This document shows, in pieces, positions 1 to 7,851 of a DNA stretch of 44,002 nt. Origin of the DNA: Pirellulales bacterium (GTDB taxonomy: Bacteria > Planctomycetota > Planctomycetia > Pirellulales > Thermoguttaceae); contig JAFGLH010000143.1 in NCBI GenBank assembly GCA_016928165.1, forward strand, positions 1-44,002, written 5' to 3'. Below the pieces are notes generated by a model. The model saw nothing but the letters and a program-made list of their open reading frames with translations. It made no database searches and was not told the DNA's origin. Each line of letters begins with the position of its first letter. Positions within the stretch are counted from its first letter, which is position 1. The position numbers and the translations under genes were made by a program.

Positions 1-50
1 ACTGGCTCATTTTTTCGCCCTTTCAAGGGCGAAAAATGTGCCTGTCCCCT
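1..50. repeat. Palindromic repeat, GTGCCTGTCCCC family, copy 1
   Basis: Bases 11-21 and 26-36 form a perfect 11-bp stem (TTTTTCGCCCT) with a TTCA loop, followed by GTGCCTGTCCCC. The same outline (ACTGGCTCA, hairpin, AAAAATGTGCCTGTCCCC) recurs at 12215-12266, where the outer ends are GGGGAC and GTCCCC. This copy is cut by the window start, so its left end is missing. A further GGGGGACAGTCCCC palindrome follows at 61-74. Confidence 0.7.
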
Positions 51-92
51 TCACCGCCGAGGGGGACAGTCCCCTGTGAACGATTACAAAAG

Positions 93-263
93 ATGCCGTC
101 AGTCTTGTTTGCATGGACTATATGGTCACGGTATATTGTAGGCGTTATTGTTGGATTTTTGGCCACCGGCTGCTTTGCTGCCGGATATGGTATAGGAGTG
201 GTTTTCGTTGGCCTGATAGTCGATCGTATTGCTAAAGAGAAGTATATTGTGCGATGTGCATAA
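93..263 (+). CDS. Possible small membrane protein
   Basis: A 56-residue frame beginning with ATG at 93. It consists almost entirely of one long hydrophobic stretch (roughly residues 6-45, rich in Val, Ile, Gly and Phe), then a basic tail. Its stop (261-263) overlaps the start of the downstream glycerate kinase by 10 bases, an arrangement that would allow translational coupling. The family is not recognised and no strong ribosome-binding site is visible, so it may simply be chance open frame downstream of the repeat at 1-75. Low confidence. Confidence 0.25.
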   Translation: MPSVLFAWTIWSRYIVGVIVGFLATGCFAAGYGIGVVFVGLIVDRIAKEKYIVRCA

Positions 264-1705
264 ATCTCCGCCGCGACGCCCTGCGAATCTGGCAAGCCGG
301 TGTCGATGCCGTCCGGCCCGAGCGAATTGTGCCGCAGTGGTTGAAGGTCGAAGGGCGGAGGCTCGTCGTCGGCAGTGAACGGATTGATCTCGATTCGATC
401 CGCCGCATCGCGGTCGTCGGCGGTGGCAAGGCGGCCGGCGGGATGGCCCGGGCTGTCGAATCAATCATCGGTTCGGAACTGGCCGCCGAAAAACAACTCG
501 TCGGTTGGATTAACGTGCCGGCTGACGGCCCTTACCCCCGGCCCCTCTCCCGCTTGCGGGAGAGGGGAGATAGCATTGACGGCCCTCGCCCCCGGCCCCT
601 CTCCCAAAGGGAAAGGGCAAACTTAGGGCCGACGTACCGTCGGTCGCTAAACGTACGAATTCACCCCGCGCGGCCGGCGGGCATCAACGAACCGACCGCC
701 GAGGGCGTCGCCGGAACGGCGGAAATCCTTCGGCTGGTCGAATCGCTCGGTCCGGACGATCTCTGTATATGTTTGTTGTCAGGCGGCGGCTCGGCGCTGC
801 TGCCCGCCCCGGTCGAAGGAATCACGCTTAAAGACAAATTGTCCGTCACGCGCCACCTCAGCGCCGCCGGGGCGAACATCGAAGAGTTGAACACCGTGCG
901 GAAACACCTTAGCCGGATCAAGGGGGGCGGACTGCTGCGTGCCTGCCGGGCGGGAAGGCTCGTCTCGCTGATCATCTCCGACGTGCTCGGCGACCGGCTC
1001 GATCTGATCGCCTCCGGCCCGACCGTGCCCGATCGCTCGACGCCCGCGGAGGCGATTGATATTCTTGAACGGTTTGATGCGCGGGAGGGGGGCGTATCGT
1101 CGGCGGTGTTTGAATACTTGCAGCGCGCAGCGCGATCCCCCGGCGTGGACGCCGGGGCTAAACGGGAATTGAACGCCGTTAATTTTATAATCGCCGACAA
1201 CGCGACGGCCGTCGCCGCATCGGCCGAGGAGGCCCGACGGCTCGGCTATTCCACTTTGACAGAAATCGCAACGCAATCGGAAGGATCGGCGGAAGAGGTC
1301 GGCCGGCGACTGGCCGAAAAAGTATTGCAAATGCGCGGCGGCGGGCGACAATGTTTCATCTCCGGCGGCGAGCCGGTCGTAAAACTGGTCGAAAAATCCC
1401 GTCGCGGTCGCGGCGGGCGAAACCAGCAATTGATCCTCGCCGCGCTGGAGCACTTCGCCGAGAGCGACGCGCGCGATATTGTTTTGCTTTCCGGCGGGAC
1501 GGACGGCGAGGACGGCCCGACCGACGCCGCCGGGGCGTTTGTCGATGCGGAAGTCATTTCCACCGCCCGGCAAAAAAACCTCGACCCGGCCGATTACTTG
1601 GCCCGAAACGACGCCTGCAATTTCTTCGCTCCGCTTAAGGCCCTGCTGCTGACCGGTCCGACCGGCACTAACGTCAGCGACCTGCGGGTCGCGCTGATCG
1701 GGTAG
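254..1705 (+). CDS. Glycerate 2-kinase (MOFRL family) carrying two in-frame repeat insertions
   Basis: Glycerate 2-kinase, which phosphorylates D-glycerate to 2-phosphoglycerate using ATP, linking glyoxylate/serine-type catabolism to glycolysis. The N-terminal DUF4147-type domain shows VVGGGKAAGGMA near residues 55-66 and CLLSGGGSALLPAP around residue 175. The C-terminal MOFRL domain shows LLSGGTDGEDGPTDAAGA and ends with LTGPTGTNVSDL. At 483 residues it is longer than the usual 420-450. The excess is a stretch of about 40 Arg/Pro-rich residues after NVPADG, encoded by two palindromic repeats at 526-620. Start ATG 254 follows a weak AAAGAGAAG. The insertion lies in the N-terminal domain before the conserved NEPTAEG segment, so the enzyme may still fold. 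The family call is firm; activity is inferred. Confidence 0.9.
   Translation: MCINLRRDALRIWQAGVDAVRPERIVPQWLKVEGRRLVVGSERIDLDSIRRIAVVGGGKAAGGMARAVESIIGSELAAEKQLVGWINVPADGPYPRPLSRLRERGDSIDGPRPRPLSQRERANLGPTYRRSLNVRIHPARPAGINEPTAEGVAGTAEILRLVESLGPDDLCICLLSGGGSALLPAPVEGITLKDKLSVTRHLSAAGANIEELNTVRKHLSRIKGGGLLRACRAGRLVSLIISDVLGDRLDLIASGPTVPDRSTPAEAIDILERFDAREGGVSSAVFEYLQRAARSPGVDAGAKRELNAVNFIIADNATAVAASAEEARRLGYSTLTEIATQSEGSAEEVGRRLAEKVLQMRGGGRQCFISGGEPVVKLVEKSRRGRGGRNQQLILAALEHFAESDARDIVLLSGGTDGEDGPTDAAGAFVDAEVISTARQKNLDPADYLARNDACNFFAPLKALLLTGPTGTNVSDLRVALIG
526..620. repeat. Two tandem family-A palindromic elements inside the glycerate kinase gene
   Basis: The first copy (526-571) has a perfect 12-bp stem, CCCCTCTCCCGC at 542-553 pairing with 556-567 across a TT loop. 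The second (581-620) shares the CCCCCGGCCCCTCTCCC core with a slightly different right arm. The first copy is nearly identical to 15258-15303 inside yhaN. Together they encode about 30 Arg/Pro-rich residues without a stop. Confidence 0.88.
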
Positions 1706-1722
1706 GGTGCGTGAAGCGCACC
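1706..1722. repeat. GGTGCGTG-family hairpin just after the glycerate kinase stop
   Basis: GGTGCG (1706-1711) pairs with CGCACC (1717-1722) across TGAAG, directly after the TAG stop at 1703-1705. The TAGGGTGCGTG context matches longer copies at 13222-13246 and 34079-34153. There is no T-run on the + strand, so this is listed as a repeat rather than a terminator. Confidence 0.55.
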
Positions 1723-1765
1723 ATGAAACTACGCGGAAAACAACCGGTAAAATATCGGGAAATCG

Positions 1766-4700
1766 TCAATCGATATTTTCAGTAGTGTTGACGAACATGC
1801 TTCGATAATATACTTCGAGAATCATCGCCGCCATGGCTGTACAGTAGAGGCGTCCTCCGGTTGTCGAGCCGTAGTCGCCCGAGCCGGTGAACCAACTTCC
1901 CTCTTCGTGGTCTTGTGCGGCTTGGTTTTGGACCAACTGATCGCGCATGCGGCGATTCCAGTTTTCCCACGGCTCGCCTCCCCAGTATTGCATAACTTGG
2001 GTTGCGTAGTAGTTGTAATACATGTTAGTGGGCGAAGGACCGCGATTGTCGAGTAGTTGCACTCCGCGCTTCAGTGCGGGATTATCGTGATCCCAGCCGA
2101 GATATAGGCGGCAAAGCAGACCCGCTGCGGTAGTGGCTTCGCCCTCGCCGGGCGTTAAGTAACCGTAGGCCGCGCCATCGTTAGACTGAACGCTATCGAG
2201 AAAATTACTTGTTCGCTCGACCACCTCGAATGGAATCTGGAAACCAGCCGCATGGCCGCTTCTCAGCGCCGTCAGTTGCCAACCGACAACCGACGTGTCG
2301 CCCTTTTGACGCGGTTGATATCGCCATCCGCCGCCATCAGGGTCTTGGGCGTAACAAATGAATGCCAACGTCTCGCGGGCGGGCGACAGCAGATCAGGAT
2401 CCCTTGTCATGCCGTAGGCTTCGCAAAGTGCGATGGCGCCGATGCCGTGCGAGTACATCGTTCCTTTCGGTTCGTATAATTTGCCGCCGTGGGCGCTTTT
2501 TTGCATGTTGTCGACGAGGAATTTCAAGCCGGCCTGAATTGCGGATTGATACGGACCTTCATTTTTATGCGTGTCGCCGGCGCCCAGAAACGGCAACAGC
2601 GCCAAACCAGTGGCGGCGATGCGGGCTTCGCCATAACTTCCGGAGTTCCGACATTTGCCTTCACAGCCCGGGCATTTCTCCAGATCAAAGCTCCATCCGC
2701 CGTCCTCGAGTTGGTGTTGGGCGATCCACTTAAGCGCCTTGGAGACCGCCAGTTCACTGTCTTTCGATGCTCCGTTGTTGATTGCCTTATTGATGTCGCT
2801 GTGTATATTCCGTCTCGAATGAGGATCGAATTCGAAAGCGCCGGTGGATTGGAATATTTTGCTTGGAACGATTGTCTCGTTATCAGGATTCGAGGGTATT
2901 TCCCTATCTTCTCGGTGCTTGGCCTTTTCGTGGTCGAGTTGCTTTTCCTCGATGGCCAGGCGTTTTCGGTCGGCCTCGGATATTTTACTGGCCAACGAAT
3001 ATCCGCCCGCACCTGGATTAACCTTCCCGAAGCGTTTCATCCACCAGTCGGGCGGATCCATCTTGTCGTTGGCAATGAAACGGCCAGCGGGTTTTCCTTG
3101 CGCATCGGACGTATAAGATATTCCTTCCACGGTATCGACGATTTTCATCCCTTCGGAGAATGGGACCATCAGATCGGATGGCTCGACCTCGCCGTGCTCG
3201 ATTTGCAAAACATTGATTTCACAGATGTATATTTCCTCGGGGGCGAAGGATATCTCGCTCCTCATACTGATCTTTACCGGCATCCAAACGTCGCCCACCA
3301 GCCGACATTCCTTGACAGTATGATATCCTTCGCACGATAGCGGCTTGCCATCGTCCGTTTTGCCGTTCCATCGCGAATCACATTTAACGGGCAGAAATCC
3401 TTTTTGCGGATCGAGCAGACAGACTTGCATCCCGCCCGGCTTTTCTGCCCACCACGGCTGCCAGGGGACGCTCAACCGTATTAGATCGCCGGCCGGCTCG
3501 AACTTGAACTCGTCTTTGTGACGAATCAGATACGGAAAGAGCGGTTCTCCGGTCGAAGAAGCAAGTTCCTTGATCTGTGGTAACTTGTGGTCGAGCCAGA
3601 AAATATAATGGTCGCCGCTGTACAGATTTTTTGGATACACCACTACAGCCGAAGGTCGACGTTCGCCCACATCTCGGATAGTCACAACCCGAGCCAATCC
3701 TTCCTCGGCGTTTACGCCGACAGTACGTTTGTAGTTGGGCTTAGCATCGTCGGGAGTGTTGTATGCGTCCTTATCCAGCCGGCAAGAATCGTTCAATCGC
3801 CAATGACGATAAACGAACCGTGATTCCGGTTTGTCTTCCAGCAGTTCGCCCGGGGAGCCGTTGTTGTTTTTCCTAACTTCAAATAATTGTTCCGTTTTGT
3901 AATAGAGGTTGTCGGCCTGCTCCAGGCGATGTTGAAAGACGCGGACCAGCAGGTCGCGCCGCTCGGTTGGTGTGAGTCGCATGAACTCATCGGCCGACAT
4001 CGAAACGGGCTGGTCCTTTTTCGCCTCGTCGCCCGCGCCGCGCAACATTGCAGGGGTTAATAATAAGGCGAACGCCAACAAGACCGAGACCGTCGCGCCG
4101 ACGATGGTCAGACGAAACGTCGGACGCTGGTCCTGGCCGAGCAATCGACGCAGCCGCGCGGCCAGTTGCGAGCGGTTCGCGCCGGTGGCGGCCAAGACCG
4201 CGGCGGATTGACGCCCGACCGAACAAATCTCCGCCGCGCGCAACAGGGCGTCGGCGTATTGCAGCCGGTCCTCGCCGGCCCGGGCCGCCAGGTCGTCGCA
4301 AGCGTTTTCCCGCTCGCAGCTCACCCGGCGGCTGATCCACCAGACGGCCGGATGGAAAAACAGCAGCGCCTCGACCAGCCGCTGTAAAATGTTGACGATC
4401 AGATCATAGCGGCGGAGATGGGCCATCTCGTGCAGCAGGACCGCCTGAAGTTGAGTCGGCGTCAGCCCCGAAGCCAACGCGGCGGGCAGGAGGATCATCG
4501 GCCGCAGCAGCCCGACCGCCATCGGGACGCCGATCCGCCGGCAATATGCCACCGCCGGCACCGCGCGCAGCGCCATCCGCCGGGCACAGTCGCGGATAAT
4601 ATCCAACATCGCCCAATCGTCGACCGGCGTGCAGTTGCGGCGCAACCGACCGACGCCCCAAACGCCCAACACGACGCGAATCAGCATTAGCACGACGCCG

Positions 4701-5164
4701 CACAAATAGATCGTGCTGATGTAGAGTGGAATTACAGGCGTGCCGCCGCCGGCTTGTCCGGCAGTGTCTTTCCCGATAGTGTGAGTTGCACTGCTGGACA
4801 AGCCGGCAGTGGCGCCCACTTCATAGCTTTTTCCATAAATATCATCTTCGACGGCAAGTTCCGTGTTCGATGTCTCCCGCGGCAATGAAACCCGTGAACT
4901 AACCGTTGCGGGCGATGTGTCCGCTTGTTTGGAAGGGAGAAAGCAGAGCGTGAGGGGCAAACAGGCCGCCATCAGAGCCAACGCAACCACACCAGACAGG
5001 TGGCGCGCGGCGGCCGTCGAATGACGCAAGGCGAACGTCGCCAGTCCGTAGAGCAATGCAACCGCGCATCCCTGCCAAAGGAAATGGAGCAAGGCGGCGG
5101 TCAACTTCAGGCAGTAGCCCTGGTCGATCGCGCCGACGGCCGGCAGCATGTCGCTAAAGTTCAT
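1766..5164 (-). CDS. BlaR1-type M56 membrane metallopeptidase fused to a squalene-cyclase-like toroid
   Basis: A 1132-residue membrane sensor protease. Residues 18-78 hold two hydrophobic helices, about 145-170 a third and about 347-370 a fourth. The zinc site HEMAH is at 245-249, with the acidic helix ERENACDD at 284-291, as in M56 (BlaR1/MecR1) peptidases that cleave a partner BlaI repressor. There is no penicillin-binding sensor domain. Instead a large extracytoplasmic region (about 375-795) is followed by an alpha/alpha-toroid with QW-type motifs (QLEDGGWSF near 815, DPDGGGWRYQ, EEGSWF) as in prenyltransferase/squalene-cyclase repeats. The ATG at 5164 overlaps the blaI stop as ATGA, so the pair is translationally coupled. 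An open frame extends further upstream but lies over blaI and is rejected. Residues about 117-142 are encoded by an inserted repeat. The signal sensed is unknown. Confidence 0.85.
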   Translation of the reverse strand: MNFSDMLPAVGAIDQGYCLKLTAALLHFLWQGCAVALLYGLATFALRHSTAAARHLSGVVALALMAACLPLTLCFLPSKQADTSPATVSSRVSLPRETSNTELAVEDDIYGKSYEVGATAGLSSSATHTIGKDTAGQAGGGTPVIPLYISTIYLCGVVLMLIRVVLGVWGVGRLRRNCTPVDDWAMLDIIRDCARRMALRAVPAVAYCRRIGVPMAVGLLRPMILLPAALASGLTPTQLQAVLLHEMAHLRRYDLIVNILQRLVEALLFFHPAVWWISRRVSCERENACDDLAARAGEDRLQYADALLRAAEICSVGRQSAAVLAATGANRSQLAARLRRLLGQDQRPTFRLTIVGATVSVLLAFALLLTPAMLRGAGDEAKKDQPVSMSADEFMRLTPTERRDLLVRVFQHRLEQADNLYYKTEQLFEVRKNNNGSPGELLEDKPESRFVYRHWRLNDSCRLDKDAYNTPDDAKPNYKRTVGVNAEEGLARVVTIRDVGERRPSAVVVYPKNLYSGDHYIFWLDHKLPQIKELASSTGEPLFPYLIRHKDEFKFEPAGDLIRLSVPWQPWWAEKPGGMQVCLLDPQKGFLPVKCDSRWNGKTDDGKPLSCEGYHTVKECRLVGDVWMPVKISMRSEISFAPEEIYICEINVLQIEHGEVEPSDLMVPFSEGMKIVDTVEGISYTSDAQGKPAGRFIANDKMDPPDWWMKRFGKVNPGAGGYSLASKISEADRKRLAIEEKQLDHEKAKHREDREIPSNPDNETIVPSKIFQSTGAFEFDPHSRRNIHSDINKAINNGASKDSELAVSKALKWIAQHQLEDGGWSFDLEKCPGCEGKCRNSGSYGEARIAATGLALLPFLGAGDTHKNEGPYQSAIQAGLKFLVDNMQKSAHGGKLYEPKGTMYSHGIGAIALCEAYGMTRDPDLLSPARETLAFICYAQDPDGGGWRYQPRQKGDTSVVGWQLTALRSGHAAGFQIPFEVVERTSNFLDSVQSNDGAAYGYLTPGEGEATTAAGLLCRLYLGWDHDNPALKRGVQLLDNRGPSPTNMYYNYYATQVMQYWGGEPWENWNRRMRDQLVQNQAAQDHEEGSWFTGSGDYGSTTGGRLYCTAMAAMILEVYYRSMFVNTTENID
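4740..4815. repeat. Family-B 27-22-27 inverted-repeat element inside blaR1
   Basis: Two 27-base arms (4740-4766 and 4789-4815) are imperfect reverse complements around a 22-base spacer, each containing GCCGGCTTGTCCGGCAGT or its complement. Arm length, spacer length and sequence match 15156-15231 in yhaN. Translated on the minus strand it gives ATAGLSSSA ... TAGQAGGGT in the loop between membrane helices 2 and 3. Confidence 0.85.
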
Positions 5165-5556
5165 GGTTTTTGCTCCTTTGTTTTTTTGTCGATCAGACGC
5201 CGCATCTCCTTCAGATCGGAGGCGTCGAGCGCGTCGCAATCGAACAGCCCGAGGACGACGGCCTTCGCCGAGCCGTCGAAAACCCGATCGACCAGATCGT
5301 CCAAGACGCGGCGGGACACGTCTTCCTGGGCGATTCGCGGCTCGAATAGATAGGCGTTTCCGTCGCGGCGGCGGCGGAGATATTTTTTGCGGACCATCAC
5401 GTTGAGCGTGGTGATGACCGAGGTGTGGGCGAGGTCTCGGCCGTCGGCGGCTAGGGAGTCGCGGACCTCGCGGACGGCCAAGGGCGATTGCCGCCAAAGG
5501 ATTTTCAGGATTTGCAGTTCCAGTTCGGTGGGATAAGCGGACTTCGGTCGGGGCAT
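5161..5556 (-). CDS. blaI: BlaI/MecI-family transcriptional repressor
   Basis: A 131-residue winged-helix repressor of the BlaI/MecI/CopY family. The N-terminal half shows TELELQILKILWRQSP and the recognition region TSVITTLNVMVRKKYLRRRRDGNAYLFEP, both typical of the family. The C-terminal half would form the dimerisation region, where BlaR1-type proteases cut. It is the first gene of a two-gene operon, with the stop codon overlapping the peptidase start (ATGA, 5161-5164). A near-consensus promoter lies at 5601-5629, flanked by two identical-half-site palindromes, which suggests autorepression. Length is normal. The natural inducer need not be a beta-lactam, because the partner lacks a penicillin-binding domain. 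Confidence 0.93.
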   Translation of the reverse strand: MPRPKSAYPTELELQILKILWRQSPLAVREVRDSLAADGRDLAHTSVITTLNVMVRKKYLRRRRDGNAYLFEPRIAQEDVSRRVLDDLVDRVFDGSAKAVVLGLFDCDALDASDLKEMRRLIDKKTKEQKP

Positions 5557-5585
5557 AATCGGCGGCCTTTTCTTCGGGAACGAGC

Positions 5586-5601
5586 TTCTATTTAACTAGA
5601 A
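5586..5601. promoter_or_regulatory. Candidate BlaI operator 1
   Basis: TTCTA-TTTAAC-TAGAA, extended by one base pair on each side into the 20-base palindrome at 5584-5603. It lies just downstream of the -10 box of the blaI promoter, over the expected transcription start. Operator 2 (5637-5652) has the same half-sites and the same 6-base spacer. Confidence 0.65.
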
Positions 5602-5629
5602 GCATATCGGCCTTCTGTTATTGTGTCAA
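5601..5629 (-). promoter_or_regulatory. blaI-blaR1 promoter
   Basis: On the minus strand TTGACA (5629-5624) is followed after exactly 17 bases by TATGCT (5606-5601), a near-ideal sigma70-type promoter about 45 bases upstream of the blaI ATG. It sits between two matched palindromes, operator 1 downstream and operator 2 upstream. Confidence 0.75.
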
Positions 5630-5636
5630 CAGCCAT

Positions 5637-5652
5637 TTCTATGGAAATAGAA
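5637..5652. promoter_or_regulatory. Candidate BlaI operator 2
   Basis: TTCTA-TGGAAA-TAGAA, same half-sites and spacing as operator 1. The centres are 51 bases apart, about five helical turns, so two repressor dimers could bind the same DNA face around the promoter. Confidence 0.6.
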
Positions 5653-5743
5653 GATTATTTCGGCAATACATTTCGCGGGTCAGGCCGTACCCGACGGCTT
5701 TGGAGCGTAAGTCCATGTCAGACGCGGCCGATGTCACGCCCGC

Positions 5744-5772
5744 TTGGCGGAGGACATCTATTCACATATACT
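5744..5772 (+). promoter_or_regulatory. Promoter of the DtxR/MntR-type gene
   Basis: TTGGCG (5744-5749), 17-base spacer, TATACT (5767-5772), ending about 46 bases before the ATG at 5819. Motif match only. Confidence 0.5.
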
Positions 5773-5818
5773 GGAGCTAAGTTGACCAAAAGGGCGGAAT
5801 CATTCCAGACCAACGATA

Positions 5819-6325
5819 ATGTCCCAACCGTCGTCGTTGAGCACGAAACTGGAGGACTATCTGGAGACGATCTACTGGATCGTCGAAAAAAAGCGCGTCG
5901 CCCGGGCGAGGGACATCGCCGCCGCGCTGTCGGTCCATAAGTCGACCGTCACCGCGGCCTTGAAAAGTCTTTCTCGCAAAGGGTTGGTGAATTACAGCGC
6001 GTACGAGGCGGCCACATTGACGCCGAAGGGGCGGAAGGCGGCCGAGGTCGTCGTCCGCCGGCACGAAATCGGCCGCGACTTTTTCATCAACGTCTTGGCG
6101 CTGGACGAAAAACTGGCCGATGCCAACGCCTGCCGCATGGAGCACGTGCTAGACCCCGCCGTCATGGAACGCCTGGCCGCCTTCGCCAAGTTCGTCGGCG
6201 ATTGTCCCCGCACTCAGCAGGTGTGTTTGGCCGACTTCAAGAAGTTTTTGCGCAATACTTCCAAGACGAAAAAGAAAACAGCCCAGCGGGCAAGCCGCAA
6301 ACCTGCCGATAAGAGAACAACTTAG
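5819..6325 (+). CDS. DtxR/MntR-family metal-dependent transcriptional regulator
   Basis: A 168-residue metalloregulator that represses metal uptake genes when loaded with Mn or Fe. The N-terminal winged helix (LEDYLETIYWI, then VARARDIAAALSVHKSTVT) is followed by the dimerisation/metal domain. Candidate ligands by family alignment are Asp13, Glu16, His82, Cys105, Glu108 and His109. Asp13 is MntR-like while Cys105 in C-R-M-E-H resembles DtxR/IdeR, so the metal preference cannot be read from sequence. There is no SH3-like third domain. The C-terminus (about residues 145-168) is strongly Lys/Arg-rich. It is a single gene, convergent with the DUF1598-like gene. No transporter target lies nearby. 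Confidence 0.88.
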   Translation: MSQPSSLSTKLEDYLETIYWIVEKKRVARARDIAAALSVHKSTVTAALKSLSRKGLVNYSAYEAATLTPKGRKAAEVVVRRHEIGRDFFINVLALDEKLADANACRMEHVLDPAVMERLAAFAKFVGDCPRTQQVCLADFKKFLRNTSKTKKKTAQRASRKPADKRTT

Positions 6326-6382
6326 GCCGGGTTGCAATCCGCGGGGAAAGCACGAAGAAGAGCGATTCTCGTTTGCCCGACG

Positions 6383-6431
6383 CGCAAGCAAGGGACGCGC
6401 GACGAATTGCCCTGGCTTGCCCTCGCTTGCG
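6383..6431. repeat. Imperfect inverted repeat in convergent gap
   Basis: CGCAAGCAAGGGA (6383-6395) and GCCCTCGCTTGCG (6419-6431) are imperfect reverse complements between the convergent genes ending at 6325 and 6469. It may be another interspersed palindrome or act as a bidirectional terminator, but it has no T-run. Confidence 0.4.
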
Positions 6432-6468
6432 ATTCGGGCTAATGTTTGGCCGACTCCGTCTGCCGGGA

Positions 6469-7851
6469 TCAGTCCCACCACCATTGGCCTTCGGCCAGGT
6501 CGGGCTTCAATTGTTCGTGGAGCTTGGCCACCTTTTCTTTTTTGTCGGGCAGGACGTTGTCGTAGTCCAAGGCCGCGGTGGCGTCGATCTGCACGCCGCC
6601 GGCGGCGGGAAACATGACAGAATTGCCTTTTCGCACGACGTTGACGGCCGATTCAGCCATCTTGGGAACGTCGTACACCTCGACCGGGAATTGCTTTTCG
6701 CTGCCCAGGAAGGGCATGTTCCAGTCGGCCTTCCCGTAATAATCCTCCTCTTGGATATAGGCGGCGGCCACCGCCAGGTCAATCAGGTTTCGCAATTCGG
6801 CGAAGACCGGCGAACGCTCGGCCAAGGCGGGATACTTCCGCGTGAATGAAGTGACGAACGCCTGGCTGGCCCTGCTCGTTCCGGCGGAGGTGGCGCTGCG
6901 CTGGCCCTCGGCGGAGACCGCTTCCCTTTCGCCGATGAGCTTCACACCGTCGCCGACCAATTCCATGCCCAAGCCGTCCTCGCTCTGACGGACGCATTGA
7001 TAGTCGGGCACGAAGAACCAACGCCCCATTCCGTTGGCGCCCAGTTCGCCCGGAGCGGCCCGGTCGATGAAGCTCACCATCCTGACCGGCGGTTCCTCCA
7101 AGCCGATGCCGATCAGCTTCATGCGGTAGTCGGCCTCGACCATCACTTGGGCGAAGTGCGTCTTCGGCGGCACGCCGTCGATGCGCACGATCTGCAAACC
7201 GCGGGCCTGACGGATCGCTTCGGCGAATTGGTACAGATCGCCGGAAGGGAAATTGTTTTTTACAAAGTGCTCCATCGCCGCCAGACCTTCCGGGGTCGGG
7301 TCGATAGAGCAGCCAATTTGCTTCGTCGGCGCGCCGTCGGGCGGAAACATCCGCAGGGCGACCGCCAGGTCTTGCAACTGGACGGTCGGACGGCCGCTGG
7401 TTATGCCCACGATCCGCCCTGACGGATCGGGCGCCCAGCCCTCGGCCGGTCCGGCCAGGACGATGTCCTTGCTGTCGGGATAGAAGAATATGTAGCGCAC
7501 CCGCAACAGACCGGCCAGGTAACGCATCTCGTCGGTCAACACGCCTTGTCGGTCGAGGATGACTTTTTCCAGCCGATTCAGGGAAACTTTTCTCAGCTTG
7601 CTATAGGAAGCCAGCTTAGGATCGAGAGTGGCCCTCGCCGATGCGATCCGCTCGCGCATTACCTGTCCGCCGCGATCGGAAAAGATTTTCTTGTGCAACA
7701 CGCCGTTCGCGTCGATGACGATCCCGGCGGAGGCGCCGCCGCCGTCGTCGTCGTCGCCGTTGTCATCCTGGGCCGAAGCCGTTGCGGGAAAAAAGGCGAA
7801 TAAAGCCGCCAGCAGCCATACGGGCCAAACACCGTGTCCTCGCAAACGCAT
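6469..7851 (-). CDS. Secreted DUF1598-like protein
   Basis: Planctomycete secreted protein of unknown function, resembling the DUF1598 family (segment FAQVMVEADYRMKLIGIGLEE is the basis; recalled, not searched). With start 7851 the N-terminus MRLRGHGVWPVWLLAALF ... ATASAQ is a classical signal peptide. An Asp/Gly-rich linker follows, then a globular region up to the C-terminal GQWWWD. Start choice: GGAG abuts the ATG at 7860 with no spacing, but sits 9 bases before the ATG at 7851, so 7851 is preferred (460 residues). It is a lone gene downstream of dnaE on the same strand, with a 368-base gap. No catalytic motif was recognised. Confidence 0.75.
   Translation of the reverse strand: MRLRGHGVWPVWLLAALFAFFPATASAQDDNGDDDDGGGASAGIVIDANGVLHKKIFSDRGGQVMRERIASARATLDPKLASYSKLRKVSLNRLEKVILDRQGVLTDEMRYLAGLLRVRYIFFYPDSKDIVLAGPAEGWAPDPSGRIVGITSGRPTVQLQDLAVALRMFPPDGAPTKQIGCSIDPTPEGLAAMEHFVKNNFPSGDLYQFAEAIRQARGLQIVRIDGVPPKTHFAQVMVEADYRMKLIGIGLEEPPVRMVSFIDRAAPGELGANGMGRWFFVPDYQCVRQSEDGLGMELVGDGVKLIGEREAVSAEGQRSATSAGTSRASQAFVTSFTRKYPALAERSPVFAELRNLIDLAVAAAYIQEEDYYGKADWNMPFLGSEKQFPVEVYDVPKMAESAVNVVRKGNSVMFPAAGGVQIDATAALDYDNVLPDKKEKVAKLHEQLKPDLAEGQWWWD

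Noticed and set aside
5165-5497. N-terminal extension of the BlaR1-like frame by 111 codons
   Set aside because: It overlaps blaI in another frame, is Arg/Pro-rich nonsense, and the ATG at 5164 is coupled to the blaI stop.
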